Origin: Bacteriovoracaceae bacterium | Lineage (GTDB): Bacteria > Bdellovibrionota > Bacteriovoracia > Bacteriovoracales > Bacteriovoracaceae | DNA length: 46,113 nt | Assembly (NCBI GenBank): GCA_947450475.1 | Contig: CANFVK010000009.1 | Location: 1-46,113 of the forward strand | Direction of reading: 5' to 3' | Shown here: positions 7,754-17,407 of the stretch, in pieces | How positions within the stretch are numbered: position 1 is the first letter of the stretch | Layout: the number at the start of each line of letters is the position of its first letter | Made by a program: the position numbers and the translations under genes | The notes under the pieces: model-generated | What the model saw: the letters and a program-made list of their open reading frames with translations, nothing else | What the model was told of the DNA's origin: nothing | Database searches by the model: none

Positions 7754-10700
7754 CTAATGAGCACAATTAGCTTTATGGCAGATATTTGAATACTCACAAT
7801 AGGGGCAATGAAGTAAGTTTACCTGATTGAGTGACTCAGTTTTTATCCATTGTAGCCAGAGAAGTTGAGAAATTTCTTCTAAACTTAACTTTTGAGTCAC
7901 AACTTCACTTTGATCTACGTAAAGTAGAGAAATTTCAATTGATTGATCCAAATGAATATTCTTTAATTTAGCGTAAGCAAAAGCATAGCAATGTAGCTGG
8001 AACCAATAACTCGATTCATTCTCGGAATTGCGATTACCTGTTTTAAAGTCCCAGATAACTAAATTGTTCAACTTGTCACAAAAAACAACATCAGGAGTTC
8101 CACTAATCATTTGTCCAAATAAGGAAAATTTTATCATCTTTTCACTTATCACTTCATGATTTGCCAACAAAGAATTAGCCAAATCCCAAGCCCACCATAC
8201 AGCTGATTGATTTTCATCTGCTATATCGGATCTTTGAATTTCATTTTTAAATAGCTTTGAGAGACTTTGATGGATTTCAGTTCCACGTGCCATCGACGAA
8301 TAACCTTTTTCCTCTTCTCGTTCGTCTGAATCTATCAGCTGAAAAATAGCTGAAGACGATTTGTTGTCTATTTTACAAATATTTTGCAAATAAAACTTAA
8401 AATTGCAATTGGCGATTGAGGCCAGTCTGGTCACAGAAAGTTCAGATATATGACCAAGTTTTGGAAAATTATGATGAAGCAATATTCCTAGGTGATCTTT
8501 TTGAATCAAAGGAATGTCAATTTGCAAACTTTCTTTATTTTCAACCTCAACTTCTCTTATTGTTCCTGGATAAAGGCGCAAGGCCTGAATCCAGCTATTG
8601 GCATTATCCAGCATACCTTGCTTCTCACCTTTTTTCATTCCATATAAATCCACATAAACTAATTGCTTGATTGCCCGAGTGCATGCCACATAAAGTAAGC
8701 GCTTACTTTCTGAAAAATCTTTAAGCTTTAAAATTTCAGACTCTAAGTGATACGCTGGAGATTTAAAATAATTTTTTTGGTTGAAGGATTTTTTCCACTT
8801 AAAACTATGGGGAAATTTGCCAAGATGATCTCTCATTCCGAGATACCGACCATTTGTGTGAACTCCGCCAAGCAATACAACATCAAACTCTAATCCCTTG
8901 GAAGCATGAGCGGTCATTATGGTTATTCGTTTTTTACTGTTTGATTTGGAATCACCACTCATCATTTCCATTGAATAATCTTCACTGGAATCATTTTTAA
9001 GCATTCCATATAACGTCGTCAGGTTTTCTTTTGCTATTCGACATAACGAATCGATGAGAGAAAAATTTTGAGAATGCATAGAATTTGATATACCAACTGA
9101 AAAAACAAATTTTTGAAACGCTGTCATCAGGCCAAGAATTGGAATATCATGATTAAATTGCTCCAGGATTAAATCAACATCCCTCTTTAGTCCAAAAATT
9201 TCCAAGAGGGTTGAAAGCAACAGTTTCGACGATTGTGATTTAGCATAGTCATCAACATTGAGCTGTAGCTCAACCAGATAAAGAAAAAGATTCATCATGG
9301 GATCATCGGCAATTTTAATTTTAACTTGTGCGCTAAAGGCTAGATCATGCTTAAGCATATGTTCTAAAAGAAAGGAGCTCGGCGCAAGTTTACGATATAG
9401 TACGCAAATAGACTGAAATTCTTCTTTGCTGAAAACTTCCAAAATATGTTGAACCAAAACTTCAGCCTCAAGAGCATCTAAGTCATAATCAGATTCAACT
9501 CCAAGAATAGTTGTTTTAAAACAAATGACCTCACCTCTGTTTTGTTCAAAAGTGATTGGAATATTTTGAGACTCCATTGAAACACCGTGTGGATCATGTC
9601 CTTCAAATTTAGTTCCAAGAGGAAAAATATTTTCAAACAAAGAGTTATTGTAATTAATGATTGCGTCATAAGACCTAAAATTATTTTTTAGAAAAAAATT
9701 ATTTTCACTACCAAGCAATTGAGCGCAATCGCTAAAGACTTGTAATTCGCCTCCTCTAAAACCATAGATCGCCTGCTTGCGATCCCCCACCGCGAAAATC
9801 TTTTTGTGATCATCTCCGATTAGTTTTTTTAAAATTTCAAATTGAATAAATGAAGTATCTTGAAATTCATCAACAATAAAATATTGAAAACTTTCTTGTA
9901 TTTTTTCAAGAATCTTGCTCTGGTTTAATCCTTGATGAACATAAAACTCTAAATCAGAAAAAGAGAAGCCATCAATGCTTAGATAGTTAGCGTTGATAAA
10001 ATTAAATAAGTTAGAAATGGTTATGACCCATTTCTGATAGATATTGAAGTGTGTGGTTAGGGCTTTTAAATCTTCCATCACAGCTTTGAGGTCATCTCTG
10101 AATGTGCGTATCAAGTCAAATGCTTCTTTTTGCCCTTCGGAGGCTTCCTTTTTACTAATCGTTGGAAAACGTGAAAAGGTATTAAAAAAAGAATAATAAT
10201 CTAGATAATTATGTGAATTGACTGTCCCTTTTTGGGATCGAATCTCTTCAAATCCAACTAGTAAATCATGCCATTTTTTATTTTTCTCTGAATTATTAAC
10301 AGTGAGATCTATAGCATTATCAAAAAGAGCAAAATAGCCATTTACCTTTATTAACTGGGTAAAAAAAAGATCAATTTCAGCATCTGCTTTTTGGGGCAAG
10401 TGGGGATTGAGCCACATAACTCTCAACTCGGGTGAAGAGAAAATATCTTTCATTGCAGTCATTAAGGCCGGTGAACATGAAACAAACAATGGATCTAATT
10501 TGTGGCTTGTTTCTGAAAACCACTGATCGAAAAGTTTTTGTATTTTGTCTTTGTGTTCTATCGTACTTAGCAATTCAATATTTTGGGGAAATTGATTCCA
10601 AAACCCCATCCTCAAAAGTCGATGACAAAAACCGTGAATTGTTGTTATATTCAATAAAGAAAGATTTTGCCTGATCAATTTCCAAAAAAGTAATTCGTTA

Positions 10701-11005
10701 CTTCTTTCAAGAGCTGTAGCCTCAATTAAGAGTTCATCCACTCTTCTCATCATTCTAATCGACATCTCTCCTGCAGCTTTTTTAGTAAAGGTCATCAAGA
10801 CTATTTTACCTAAGGCAGGACCTATTTTTAGTTGCCAATCCTTTTGATCGTTTTTATTTTTAAAATCAGTTAATAAAAAAATAATGTGTTCAATAAGTAC
10901 AAAGGTTTTTCCTGAACCAGCTCCAGCTGAAAGCAATTTTCCACCAAAATGACCAATGGCAGCCTCTTGCTCTTTGTTGGCTTTTTTCTTTGTTTCTACC
11001 TTCAA
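7754..11005 (-). CDS. addA: AddA-like UvrD/REP helicase-nuclease
   Basis: 1083 residues: double-strand break processing with the AddB-like partner upstream, in the cytoplasm. Superfamily 1 motifs: Walker A AGAGSGKT (about 27-34), DEFQDTS (about 380), VGDRKQAIYGFRGGE (about 405), TAHASKGLEFD (about 697), LLYVACTRA (about 770). The C-terminus is a RecB-type nuclease with GTEIHQSL, GTPDVVF and IWDFKTGN (about 983). It also has IANCNFKFYLQNIC before, and CPYCEYSNIC after, the nuclease core, a cysteine set typical of Fe-S nucleases. Start: the frame extends to TTG 11026, but TTG 11005 has GGGGG 7 bases upstream and overlaps the addB stop as TTGA, so I prefer it. RecB/AdnB-type alternatives exist. 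Confidence 0.85.
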   Translation of the reverse strand: MKVETKKKANKEQEAAIGHFGGKLLSAGAGSGKTFVLIEHIIFLLTDFKNKNDQKDWQLKIGPALGKIVLMTFTKKAAGEMSIRMMRRVDELLIEATALERSNELLFWKLIRQNLSLLNITTIHGFCHRLLRMGFWNQFPQNIELLSTIEHKDKIQKLFDQWFSETSHKLDPLFVSCSPALMTAMKDIFSSPELRVMWLNPHLPQKADAEIDLFFTQLIKVNGYFALFDNAIDLTVNNSEKNKKWHDLLVGFEEIRSQKGTVNSHNYLDYYSFFNTFSRFPTISKKEASEGQKEAFDLIRTFRDDLKAVMEDLKALTTHFNIYQKWVITISNLFNFINANYLSIDGFSFSDLEFYVHQGLNQSKILEKIQESFQYFIVDEFQDTSFIQFEILKKLIGDDHKKIFAVGDRKQAIYGFRGGELQVFSDCAQLLGSENNFFLKNNFRSYDAIINYNNSLFENIFPLGTKFEGHDPHGVSMESQNIPITFEQNRGEVICFKTTILGVESDYDLDALEAEVLVQHILEVFSKEEFQSICVLYRKLAPSSFLLEHMLKHDLAFSAQVKIKIADDPMMNLFLYLVELQLNVDDYAKSQSSKLLLSTLLEIFGLKRDVDLILEQFNHDIPILGLMTAFQKFVFSVGISNSMHSQNFSLIDSLCRIAKENLTTLYGMLKNDSSEDYSMEMMSGDSKSNSKKRITIMTAHASKGLEFDVVLLGGVHTNGRYLGMRDHLGKFPHSFKWKKSFNQKNYFKSPAYHLESEILKLKDFSESKRLLYVACTRAIKQLVYVDLYGMKKGEKQGMLDNANSWIQALRLYPGTIREVEVENKESLQIDIPLIQKDHLGILLHHNFPKLGHISELSVTRLASIANCNFKFYLQNICKIDNKSSSAIFQLIDSDEREEEKGYSSMARGTEIHQSLSKLFKNEIQRSDIADENQSAVWWAWDLANSLLANHEVISEKMIKFSLFGQMISGTPDVVFCDKLNNLVIWDFKTGNRNSENESSYWFQLHCYAFAYAKLKNIHLDQSIEISLLYVDQSEVVTQKLSLEEISQLLWLQWIKTESLNQVNLLHCPYCEYSNICHKANCAH

Positions 11006-13281
11006 GTTACAGCCCCCTTGTTGCAAAAGAGACTTACTTCACAAAAATCGCACACGTTGGCATTTTTAGGACTTGCTTTATAATTAATTTCACTTTTCAT
11101 TCTTTCAATAATTAAATCGATTATTGAAAAAAAATAATCAACATGACCTTGTTCTAGTTTGAATTTTTCGGACTCATCAAAAATGAGCGAATCGTCAATG
11201 TCTGACAAGTTTAAATACCCCCAAATTTCAACTTCTTTTCCCATGAATTTAATTAGTGCTATAAGGTAAACCCAGATTTGAATTTTCTCAAAAAGAATTG
11301 TTTCTTTTTTTGAACCGATCGCTGCTGATGATCGCTTAAAGTCAAAAAGAGCCACTTTTTTTTCGGGCAGGAAAATCAGGCAATCAATTGAGCCTACAAT
11401 CGACATTGGATTTGGTGGAATTTTAACTTCAAACTTAATATCTAGTGCTTTATATTTTAATAAAAAATCGAGTAGAAATAAAATACCATTTTGCGAATGA
11501 TGTAAGAGTTCGTAAAAAGCAATTTGTCTTGTTTTCTTACTTATTACTAATGAATGCTTAGCAAGAAACTTTGCCATGACATTTTCAACAATTTCTTCAC
11601 ATCTCTTAAGATCAATGATTCCTTCTTTCCAGTTTGAACATTGAAAAAAATAAGCCTGAATAATTTCATGTTCCAAAACCCCCATTTCATCAGCCGAAAA
11701 CTCGAGTCGTTGTTTTGGACGATGGTCCGTTTTTTCAATATATGAAAAATAATACTTTCGAGGGCAGTCCACAAAGCACTGCATTTTTGAAGCAGAAATA
11801 CTTGTCAGAGGATAAGGCCCGGGGGTTATTCTTGCGAGTAAATAATCTTTGGCTTTTTTCAAGCCATAATTTGGCGTAATCTCAAAATTCGACAAAGAAA
11901 ATTCATTTAATATTTCACGCCAGGAAAGATCAATGTGCTCGAGCCCTTCTTCGATTAATAGTAAATTTTTTTCCTCAGACAGAAATTGGATGATGTCATT
12001 TTTTAAAAAAGAAAAATCCAAGCCTGCTCGTTTCTGGGGCCCGATTAACCTTAGAGCCTCAAGCATTTTATCACTATGCTTACTTTCTTGTGACTTTAAA
12101 CTGCCATGATCCGAAGATGCTATAAATACAATTGGTAACTCAGACTGATTATACGACATTTCATTAAAGTCAAAAACTCGAGATTGTTCTTCTTTTTCAA
12201 GCGTAACGGCCGAAATTCGGGGCGAATTCAATTCTAAGATTTGAGCAAAAACCTTTATCGCAAAGGCATCAACAGAGGATTGAAACTCTTGATAAATTTT
12301 AATTGCTTCATCGAGCAAAAGTGTGCACTTATATTTCAAATAATCTCCAACTGCTAAAGATGCCTTTTTAATTTCTTCAACTTCTTGGATGAATAAATCA
12401 ATTTCAAGTACACCACTGCCTATTTTCAATGACAGTTCTTCCATTAATGATACCCTGGCGACTAAAAATAAATCCCTAGCTGTTTTAAAAAATGAATTAT
12501 CGAGATGAAGTTCTTGATAAGAACTCAATGTTAAATTTGAATTTGCAATAGTTATATGAAAAGGTGACTTGCTTTCGCTCAGTGCCTGCAGAGATAAGTT
12601 CAGCTTACTTTTGGGGAAATGAATAACTTTAAGCTCTGACAATTTTCTATCATTATCCAACTCTCGACTTGGCTCTATCCAGCGTATCCAATCATTGGGA
12701 AGAGTTTCTCTGTAAACGTATTTGGGAAAGAAAATTTTAATTTCATCCAATTCGCCTAATGTTTTCAGCATATCAATTTGTACGCCACTGAGGTGCTTAA
12801 AACCGATAAACCAAACCTGGCGATTAATTCGTGCATCACAGACCACTTGATAACTTAAGTGTTCATCGATTAAATTCTCATTTTCTATAAATGTCCAAAA
12901 GATAATAATAGATTTGGAAATGACGTCATCTAATTCTTTCTGGAAATCTGCTAATAGTTCTAAATTTAAGGAAAATGAACGGAGCTCGGTAAATAGTTCG
13001 AAAGACTTAAAAAAAAGGTGAGCTTCTTCATTTGGAAAATAGTGGCGCCAAACAGATGATAGCCTTAGCATTAACTCTGATTTATTTATTTTTTCCAATT
13101 TTTTTGATTTTAGAATATCACCGATCCATTTTGAGATCGTTATGACTTCGGTTTCTTCTACGAAAAGTCTTCTAAGGCTATCTGCGATTAAAGGACTTGG
13201 ACAAATGATCAATGGGTTGATGTCTAAGTTCTTTTTTTGAGCAATATCGTTTGTAGATTTGTAGAAGATCACTTCTAGCAC
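11002..13281 (-). CDS. addB: AddB-like exonuclease subunit
   Basis: 759 residues, considerably shorter than Bacillus AddB. The N-terminal half (LIICPSPLIADSLRRLF and onward) occupies the helicase-like region, but I see no GxGKT Walker A, so it is probably an inactive helicase fold. The C-terminus is a PD-(D/E)XK nuclease: SKMQCFVDCPRKYYFSY (about 497-513), GVLEHEIIQAYF, GSIDCLIF, LFDFKRS (about 644), then CDFCEVSLFC (about 743-752), the Fe-S cysteine pattern of AddB and Cas4. It starts at GTG with GGAG upstream and is four-base coupled to the AddA-like gene. The pairing makes the recombination-repair role firm even though sequence similarity to model AddB looks low. Confidence 0.75.
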   Translation of the reverse strand: MLEVIFYKSTNDIAQKKNLDINPLIICPSPLIADSLRRLFVEETEVITISKWIGDILKSKKLEKINKSELMLRLSSVWRHYFPNEEAHLFFKSFELFTELRSFSLNLELLADFQKELDDVISKSIIIFWTFIENENLIDEHLSYQVVCDARINRQVWFIGFKHLSGVQIDMLKTLGELDEIKIFFPKYVYRETLPNDWIRWIEPSRELDNDRKLSELKVIHFPKSKLNLSLQALSESKSPFHITIANSNLTLSSYQELHLDNSFFKTARDLFLVARVSLMEELSLKIGSGVLEIDLFIQEVEEIKKASLAVGDYLKYKCTLLLDEAIKIYQEFQSSVDAFAIKVFAQILELNSPRISAVTLEKEEQSRVFDFNEMSYNQSELPIVFIASSDHGSLKSQESKHSDKMLEALRLIGPQKRAGLDFSFLKNDIIQFLSEEKNLLLIEEGLEHIDLSWREILNEFSLSNFEITPNYGLKKAKDYLLARITPGPYPLTSISASKMQCFVDCPRKYYFSYIEKTDHRPKQRLEFSADEMGVLEHEIIQAYFFQCSNWKEGIIDLKRCEEIVENVMAKFLAKHSLVISKKTRQIAFYELLHHSQNGILFLLDFLLKYKALDIKFEVKIPPNPMSIVGSIDCLIFLPEKKVALFDFKRSSAAIGSKKETILFEKIQIWVYLIALIKFMGKEVEIWGYLNLSDIDDSLIFDESEKFKLEQGHVDYFFSIIDLIIERMKSEINYKASPKNANVCDFCEVSLFCNKGAVT

Positions 13282-13294
13282 AGCACTTTTCTCC

Positions 13295-13323
13295 GAGACA
13301 AATACAGCTTGATTTGATAAAAT
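13295..13323 (+). promoter_or_regulatory. promoter of hslO, apparently leaderless
   Basis: GAGACA (13295-13300, 4 of 6), 17-base spacer, TAAAAT (13318-13323, 5 of 6). The start of transcription would fall at 13329-13331, on the ATG itself. No Shine-Dalgarno precedes that ATG (only AT-rich sequence). Confidence 0.55.
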
Positions 13324-13330
13324 TTATTTT

Positions 13331-14167
13331 ATGCTTCAAGAAAGTCGATTGTATAGTTTTATTGACCAAAAAAATGGTTTTACCCTTCACTTCCTTGAGG
13401 GTCAAAAATTAATTCACGATTTAGCTCTTATACATGCTAACAAGTCAGGTGGTTTTCATTATTTTCGAAATGCTATTTTGTCGATTCAGTTAATGATCTC
13501 TTTCCTGAAGCCAGGAGAAGGTTTAGGTATCTATGTTGATTCTGAGGATCCCTATTTTAGACTGAAAGTTGAGATGAGCGATCAGGGACAAATGCGAACA
13601 CTTTTACTTCCTGAAGATTTTAGCGAGTTTCCAGAAACCATCCTTGGAAGATGCCGAGTCGTCAAAACGATACCGAATGAAGCACACCCTTACACTTCAA
13701 TTGTAAATCTTGAGAATGTTAACTTTCAAGAATCTGTTAACCATATTTTAAAAATGTCATACCAGCTTCAAAGTGAAATTTTTCTGAGTGATGAAAGTGA
13801 TCAAAGTGTCATGATCTCCAAGTTACCTTCGATTAATATCAATAAAATTCAGACTAATTACAATCAGGGATTATCAAGTTTTTGGAAAGCAATTGAGTCT
13901 AAATTAAACACGCTATTTGCTAAACATTCTGATGACTATGAGCTAATCACCAAGACTCTGGAATCTGCAGGATTCACTTACCTCGGCTCTCGTGAAATTA
14001 AATTTACTTGTCACTGTTCGAGAGAGCGAATGGTGCAAAACCTATTTGCCGTCATTCAAACCAATGGATTCGACCACGTATTTGGCGAAGATAATAATGA
14101 TTTAGAAATTAAGTGTGACTACTGTAAAACACTTTACTCTATTTCAAAGGACGAGTTCTCTAGTTAA
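13331..14167 (+). CDS. hslO: redox-regulated chaperone Hsp33
   Basis: 278 residues. Hsp33 is a cytoplasmic holdase switched on by oxidative unfolding when its zinc cysteines form disulfides. The C-terminal zinc centre is complete: Cys227-x-Cys229 (FTCHCSRERM) and Cys262-xx-Cys265 (KCDYCKTLY), the family CxC...CxxC spacing. The N-terminal domain matches the substrate-binding domain in size, though it diverges from E. coli. Divergent from addB with 49 bases between starts. Its 3' end overlaps the convergent lipoprotein gene by four bases, leaving no room for a terminator. Confidence 0.9.
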   Translation: MLQESRLYSFIDQKNGFTLHFLEGQKLIHDLALIHANKSGGFHYFRNAILSIQLMISFLKPGEGLGIYVDSEDPYFRLKVEMSDQGQMRTLLLPEDFSEFPETILGRCRVVKTIPNEAHPYTSIVNLENVNFQESVNHILKMSYQLQSEIFLSDESDQSVMISKLPSININKIQTNYNQGLSSFWKAIESKLNTLFAKHSDDYELITKTLESAGFTYLGSREIKFTCHCSRERMVQNLFAVIQTNGFDHVFGEDNNDLEIKCDYCKTLYSISKDEFSS

Positions 14168-15219
14168 TTTGAAAATGGATTGACAAAATCCCAATTAAAT
14201 ACTTTCATTTCGGGTTTCACTAAAAGTCTCCTCGGCATATCTGACTCTTCAAAAATACCACAAAAATTTTCAGATAACGGCCCTGAAGCAAATACGGGCG
14301 AAAGCAAAGCTGATTTTTTATAAATAATATTTTTTCCACTTTTTTCAAATTCTGCCCAGTCTTTCCCTTCGTTTGGATACTCCACCCCCATCGACTCTGC
14401 ACCTGTAACAACTACCATTACATCCTCTCGCTTTAGACTTTTAATAGTAGTTACAATTCTCTCGATTTCCTGCATGGATTCTTTAGCCGAACTTATATCT
14501 TTTTTTCTTAGTGCATTTAAAAAACTAAAATCACGAATTAAAAAAAATGATTGTGGCTGATCTTTTAAGCTTAACGTCCAAAGCGTCTTGAAGTTGTTTG
14601 TAAGGCTTGAATAGCATATGCTTTTTTGACAAGATTTATCATAATAAAAGCCTGGCAAAAGAATTTCTTGAAGTGATGTTAATGAATCTTGGTAATGAAA
14701 CATTTTCTGAGAAGTATTATCCTTTATTGTTGAATCGGACCCCATTCGATAAAATCTCAATCTCGACAACTTTAGAGCTTCGGCACCTGGACAGTTTCTC
14801 ATTTTATCTAGACTCTCTTCCTCATTAGCTCCATTTTCAATAATACTTGAAAAATAACCCATTTCAGAAAGATATTCCCAAACTGGCTTAGATTTAAAAT
14901 CACTACATTGATTTTTAATATTTTTAGTACCTAACAATTGTGACAAAAAACTCTGTGTTGCACTTGGACGAAGGTCATAAAGATTATAGGTCCACATCTT
15001 TCCGATGCAGTCTGATTTTTCTAAATTAGTTCTGTAATTGACATCTGAAACATTAAATCTAAGTAGTGGCAAATGATCATCAGAAAGACCTGCCAATTGT
15101 ATCCATATTATGTGATTGGGTCTTTCGGAATAGGTATGTTTTTCCATGTTGAGAGTTTGAACTCTTGCACAGCTAAGCAATATAAAAAAAGAACTCAATA
15201 GGGTTAAAGTTTTAATCAT
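14164..15219 (-). CDS. lipoprotein with a degenerate alkaline-phosphatase/sulfatase-type fold
   Basis: 351 residues from ATG 15219 (GAGA 6 bases upstream; the frame extends to TTG 15246). Lipobox LLSC (Cys17). NHIIWIQLAGLSDDHLPLL (about 35-53) looks like the first strand and metal loop of alkaline-phosphatase-fold enzymes (usually VDGLRADHL), but the Asp is Ala43. Likewise VMVVVTGAESMGVEYP near residue 270 resembles VVVTSDHGMGxG with SDH changed to GAE. If so it is a catalytically dead relative. The fold call is by eye and moderate. Secreted, envelope-attached; function unknown. Cysteines in the mature part (NQC, NCPG, KSC, SICY) suggest disulfides. Confidence 0.6.
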   Translation of the reverse strand: MIKTLTLLSSFFILLSCARVQTLNMEKHTYSERPNHIIWIQLAGLSDDHLPLLRFNVSDVNYRTNLEKSDCIGKMWTYNLYDLRPSATQSFLSQLLGTKNIKNQCSDFKSKPVWEYLSEMGYFSSIIENGANEEESLDKMRNCPGAEALKLSRLRFYRMGSDSTIKDNTSQKMFHYQDSLTSLQEILLPGFYYDKSCQKSICYSSLTNNFKTLWTLSLKDQPQSFFLIRDFSFLNALRKKDISSAKESMQEIERIVTTIKSLKREDVMVVVTGAESMGVEYPNEGKDWAEFEKSGKNIIYKKSALLSPVFASGPLSENFCGIFEESDMPRRLLVKPEMKVFNWDFVNPFSN

Positions 15220-15289
15220 TAGCATTCTCGAAAAATATGTATTCAATGAATTAATTATGCCTCATTTAAGTAAATTTCTCATTTAAATC

Positions 15290-15317
15290 TTTACCATTCT
15301 CCTCTATTCTATATAAC
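15290..15317 (+). promoter_or_regulatory. candidate promoter of the FadF-like gene
   Basis: TTTACC (15290-15295), 16-base spacer, TATAAC (15312-15317, 5 of 6), giving a ~55-base leader with AGGAGA 5-6 bases before the ATG. It lies in the 160-base divergent gap (15220-15379), which shows nothing else. Confidence 0.4.
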
Positions 15318-15379
15318 GAGATTTATTAAACTTAACCGATTAAAATACTCGCCTTAAAAGTATATCTTAGGAGATCACA

Positions 15380-17407
15380 ATGGGAGATGCAGTCACCCTC
15401 GCTACCAGGGAAATTATGTGGAATATTCCGCATTCATTCAAATTAGCCATGTATGCACTTTTCTTGCTTAGTTTAGCCGTAATGATCCGGGGAATTTTGC
15501 ACAAGGTAAATTTTATTACAAAAGGTGAAGGTGTTTCTGGATTAAAAAAACTCTTTCCAAAAGAGCCAAATTTTTTAAGATTTTTTCATACCGTTTTTTT
15601 TACAGGAAAAGTTCCTCGTTTTAAAAATGTCGCTATTTTTCATGGGTTAATATTTTATGGCTTTTTGATTTTATGGATTACAACAGATGTGGTTGCCATT
15701 CACGCAGATACTCCGTTGAAACCATTTCAGGGATCGACCTATATTGTGCTTTCATTTCTTTCTGATATCGCAGGAATAATGGTTCTTGTCGGTTTAGCTC
15801 TTGCTTATCGCAGACGATACATTCAAAAGCCCGCTTACCTTTCGTCTACTAAGCCGCGTGAAGAACTTTTTATGTATTCGATGCTAACCGCATTAGTAGT
15901 TTTAGGTTATCTTATAGAAGGCTTAAGAATTTTAGGAAACAATTTTCCCATCAACGAATCTCACTGGTCCCCTGTAGGGTGGAGATTAGCCGTTATCCTT
16001 TCACAATTAAATTTCACTGATTCAAATTTAGCAATGACTTACAAAACTCTTTGGTTTACCCACATGGTAAATACGATGTTTTTTATTGGGAGTCTGGGAT
16101 ACAGCAAATTTTCACATATCTTTACTTTACCCTTTGCCGCACTCGTCACGCCGGCCCGTAGAGGCGCCGTTTTAAATCCTATGAATTTTGAAAATGAAAA
16201 TGCTGAAACTTTTGGTTTGGGAAAACTTTCTGAACTTTCAATGAAAAATAATTTAGATCTTTTAAGTTGTGTGGAGTGCGGCCGATGTACTCAAGTATGT
16301 CCTGCAAACTTAGCAGGAAAACCCTTAGATCCAAAAACAATTATTACCAAAACCAGAGACTTGGCTTTTTCTTCACTTGATAAAGGTGAAAAGGATGCCG
16401 AACTATGGGGAGAAAATCCACTTTTTGCTTCAAATGAATTAGATGCATGCACAACTTGTGGAGCATGTATGGAAGAATGTCCTGCAAATATCGAACATGT
16501 TAACTTAATTCTCGAAGCAAAACGCTACAAGGCCCTAACTTTAGGCGATATACCTCCAGCTGCAGCTGATGCTATTAATAAAATTAAAAATCAAGGAAAT
16601 CCTTGGGGTATAGCTCAGGATGATCGCTTTAAGTGGGCAGAAGGATTAAATGTACCAGTAATCGAAACAGGTAAAAAAGTTGATTATCTTTATTATGTTG
16701 GTTGTGCAGGCTCATACGATGGATCAAATCAAAAAGTAGTTAAAGATACTATCGCCATGCTGAAAAAAGCAGGAGTAAGCTTTGCAGTAATGGGAAAAAC
16801 TGAAAAATGTAACGGAGATCCAATTAGACGTTTTGGCGATGAATATTCATTTTATGAAATTGCTATCGAAAATATTGCCAATATGAGGAAGTATGAATTT
16901 GAAAAAATAGTAACTCACTGCCCGCATTGCCTTCATACTATTGGAAAAGAATATGCAAAATTTGAAGATGGGGCGTTTGAAACCGTTCATCATACCGAAT
17001 TACTTGCTGATTTAATTCATCAGGGAAAATTACTACCTGAAAAACCTGTTAATGAATCGCTAACCTTCCATGACCCATGTTATCTTGGCCGTCACCATGG
17101 CCAGTACAATGCTCCAAGGGCCATATTGAATTCAATTCAGGGAATTAAAATTAAAGAAATGGCGAGAAATAAAGACAAAGCCCTTTGTTGTGGTATGGGT
17201 GGAGGAAACATGTGGTACGAACTTCCAGAGGGTCAACATATCGCCAATAATCGCTTGAAAGATATTGGAGAGAAAGAAGTTAACAAATTGGCGACGGCAT
17301 GTTCTTATTGTATGATTAACTTTAATTCGTCTAAAGCTCACATAAAGGAAACAGAAAACCTTGAAGTTGAAGACATCGCTTCTATTTTGGCAAAATCAGT
17401 TTTGTAA
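15380..17407 (+). CDS. membrane-bound Fe-S oxidoreductase, ETF:quinone type (FadF/heterodisulfide reductase-like)
   Basis: 675 residues. The N-terminal ~260 form several membrane helices with histidines, like a NarI-type cytochrome b domain. Then come two 4Fe-4S motifs, CVECGRCTQVCP (about 297) and CTTCGACMEECP (about 357), and two CCG-type domains: VGCAGSYDGSN with EKCNGDPIRRFG, and HDPCYLGRHHG with CCGMGGGNMW (about 602). This layout is that of FadF/EMO proteins, which pass electrons from electron-transfer flavoprotein (fatty-acid oxidation) to menaquinone; HdrD/DsrK-like roles are alternatives. The etfAB genes are not here. Ends 18 bases before a terminator-like hairpin. Confidence 0.8.
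   Translation: MGDAVTLATREIMWNIPHSFKLAMYALFLLSLAVMIRGILHKVNFITKGEGVSGLKKLFPKEPNFLRFFHTVFFTGKVPRFKNVAIFHGLIFYGFLILWITTDVVAIHADTPLKPFQGSTYIVLSFLSDIAGIMVLVGLALAYRRRYIQKPAYLSSTKPREELFMYSMLTALVVLGYLIEGLRILGNNFPINESHWSPVGWRLAVILSQLNFTDSNLAMTYKTLWFTHMVNTMFFIGSLGYSKFSHIFTLPFAALVTPARRGAVLNPMNFENENAETFGLGKLSELSMKNNLDLLSCVECGRCTQVCPANLAGKPLDPKTIITKTRDLAFSSLDKGEKDAELWGENPLFASNELDACTTCGACMEECPANIEHVNLILEAKRYKALTLGDIPPAAADAINKIKNQGNPWGIAQDDRFKWAEGLNVPVIETGKKVDYLYYVGCAGSYDGSNQKVVKDTIAMLKKAGVSFAVMGKTEKCNGDPIRRFGDEYSFYEIAIENIANMRKYEFEKIVTHCPHCLHTIGKEYAKFEDGAFETVHHTELLADLIHQGKLLPEKPVNESLTFHDPCYLGRHHGQYNAPRAILNSIQGIKIKEMARNKDKALCCGMGGGNMWYELPEGQHIANNRLKDIGEKEVNKLATACSYCMINFNSSKAHIKETENLEVEDIASILAKSVL

Noticed and set aside
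10432..10674. 80-codon plus-strand frame inside addA
   Set aside because: Antisense shadow of a well supported gene; composition follows the opposite frame.
11006..11026. TTG 11026 as the AddA start
   Set aside because: No ribosome site, whereas TTG 11005 has GGGGG and a TTGA stop/start overlap with addB.
15220..15379. tRNA or small RNA in the divergent gap
   Set aside because: No cloverleaf, no stable hairpin; only promoter-like AT-rich sequence.
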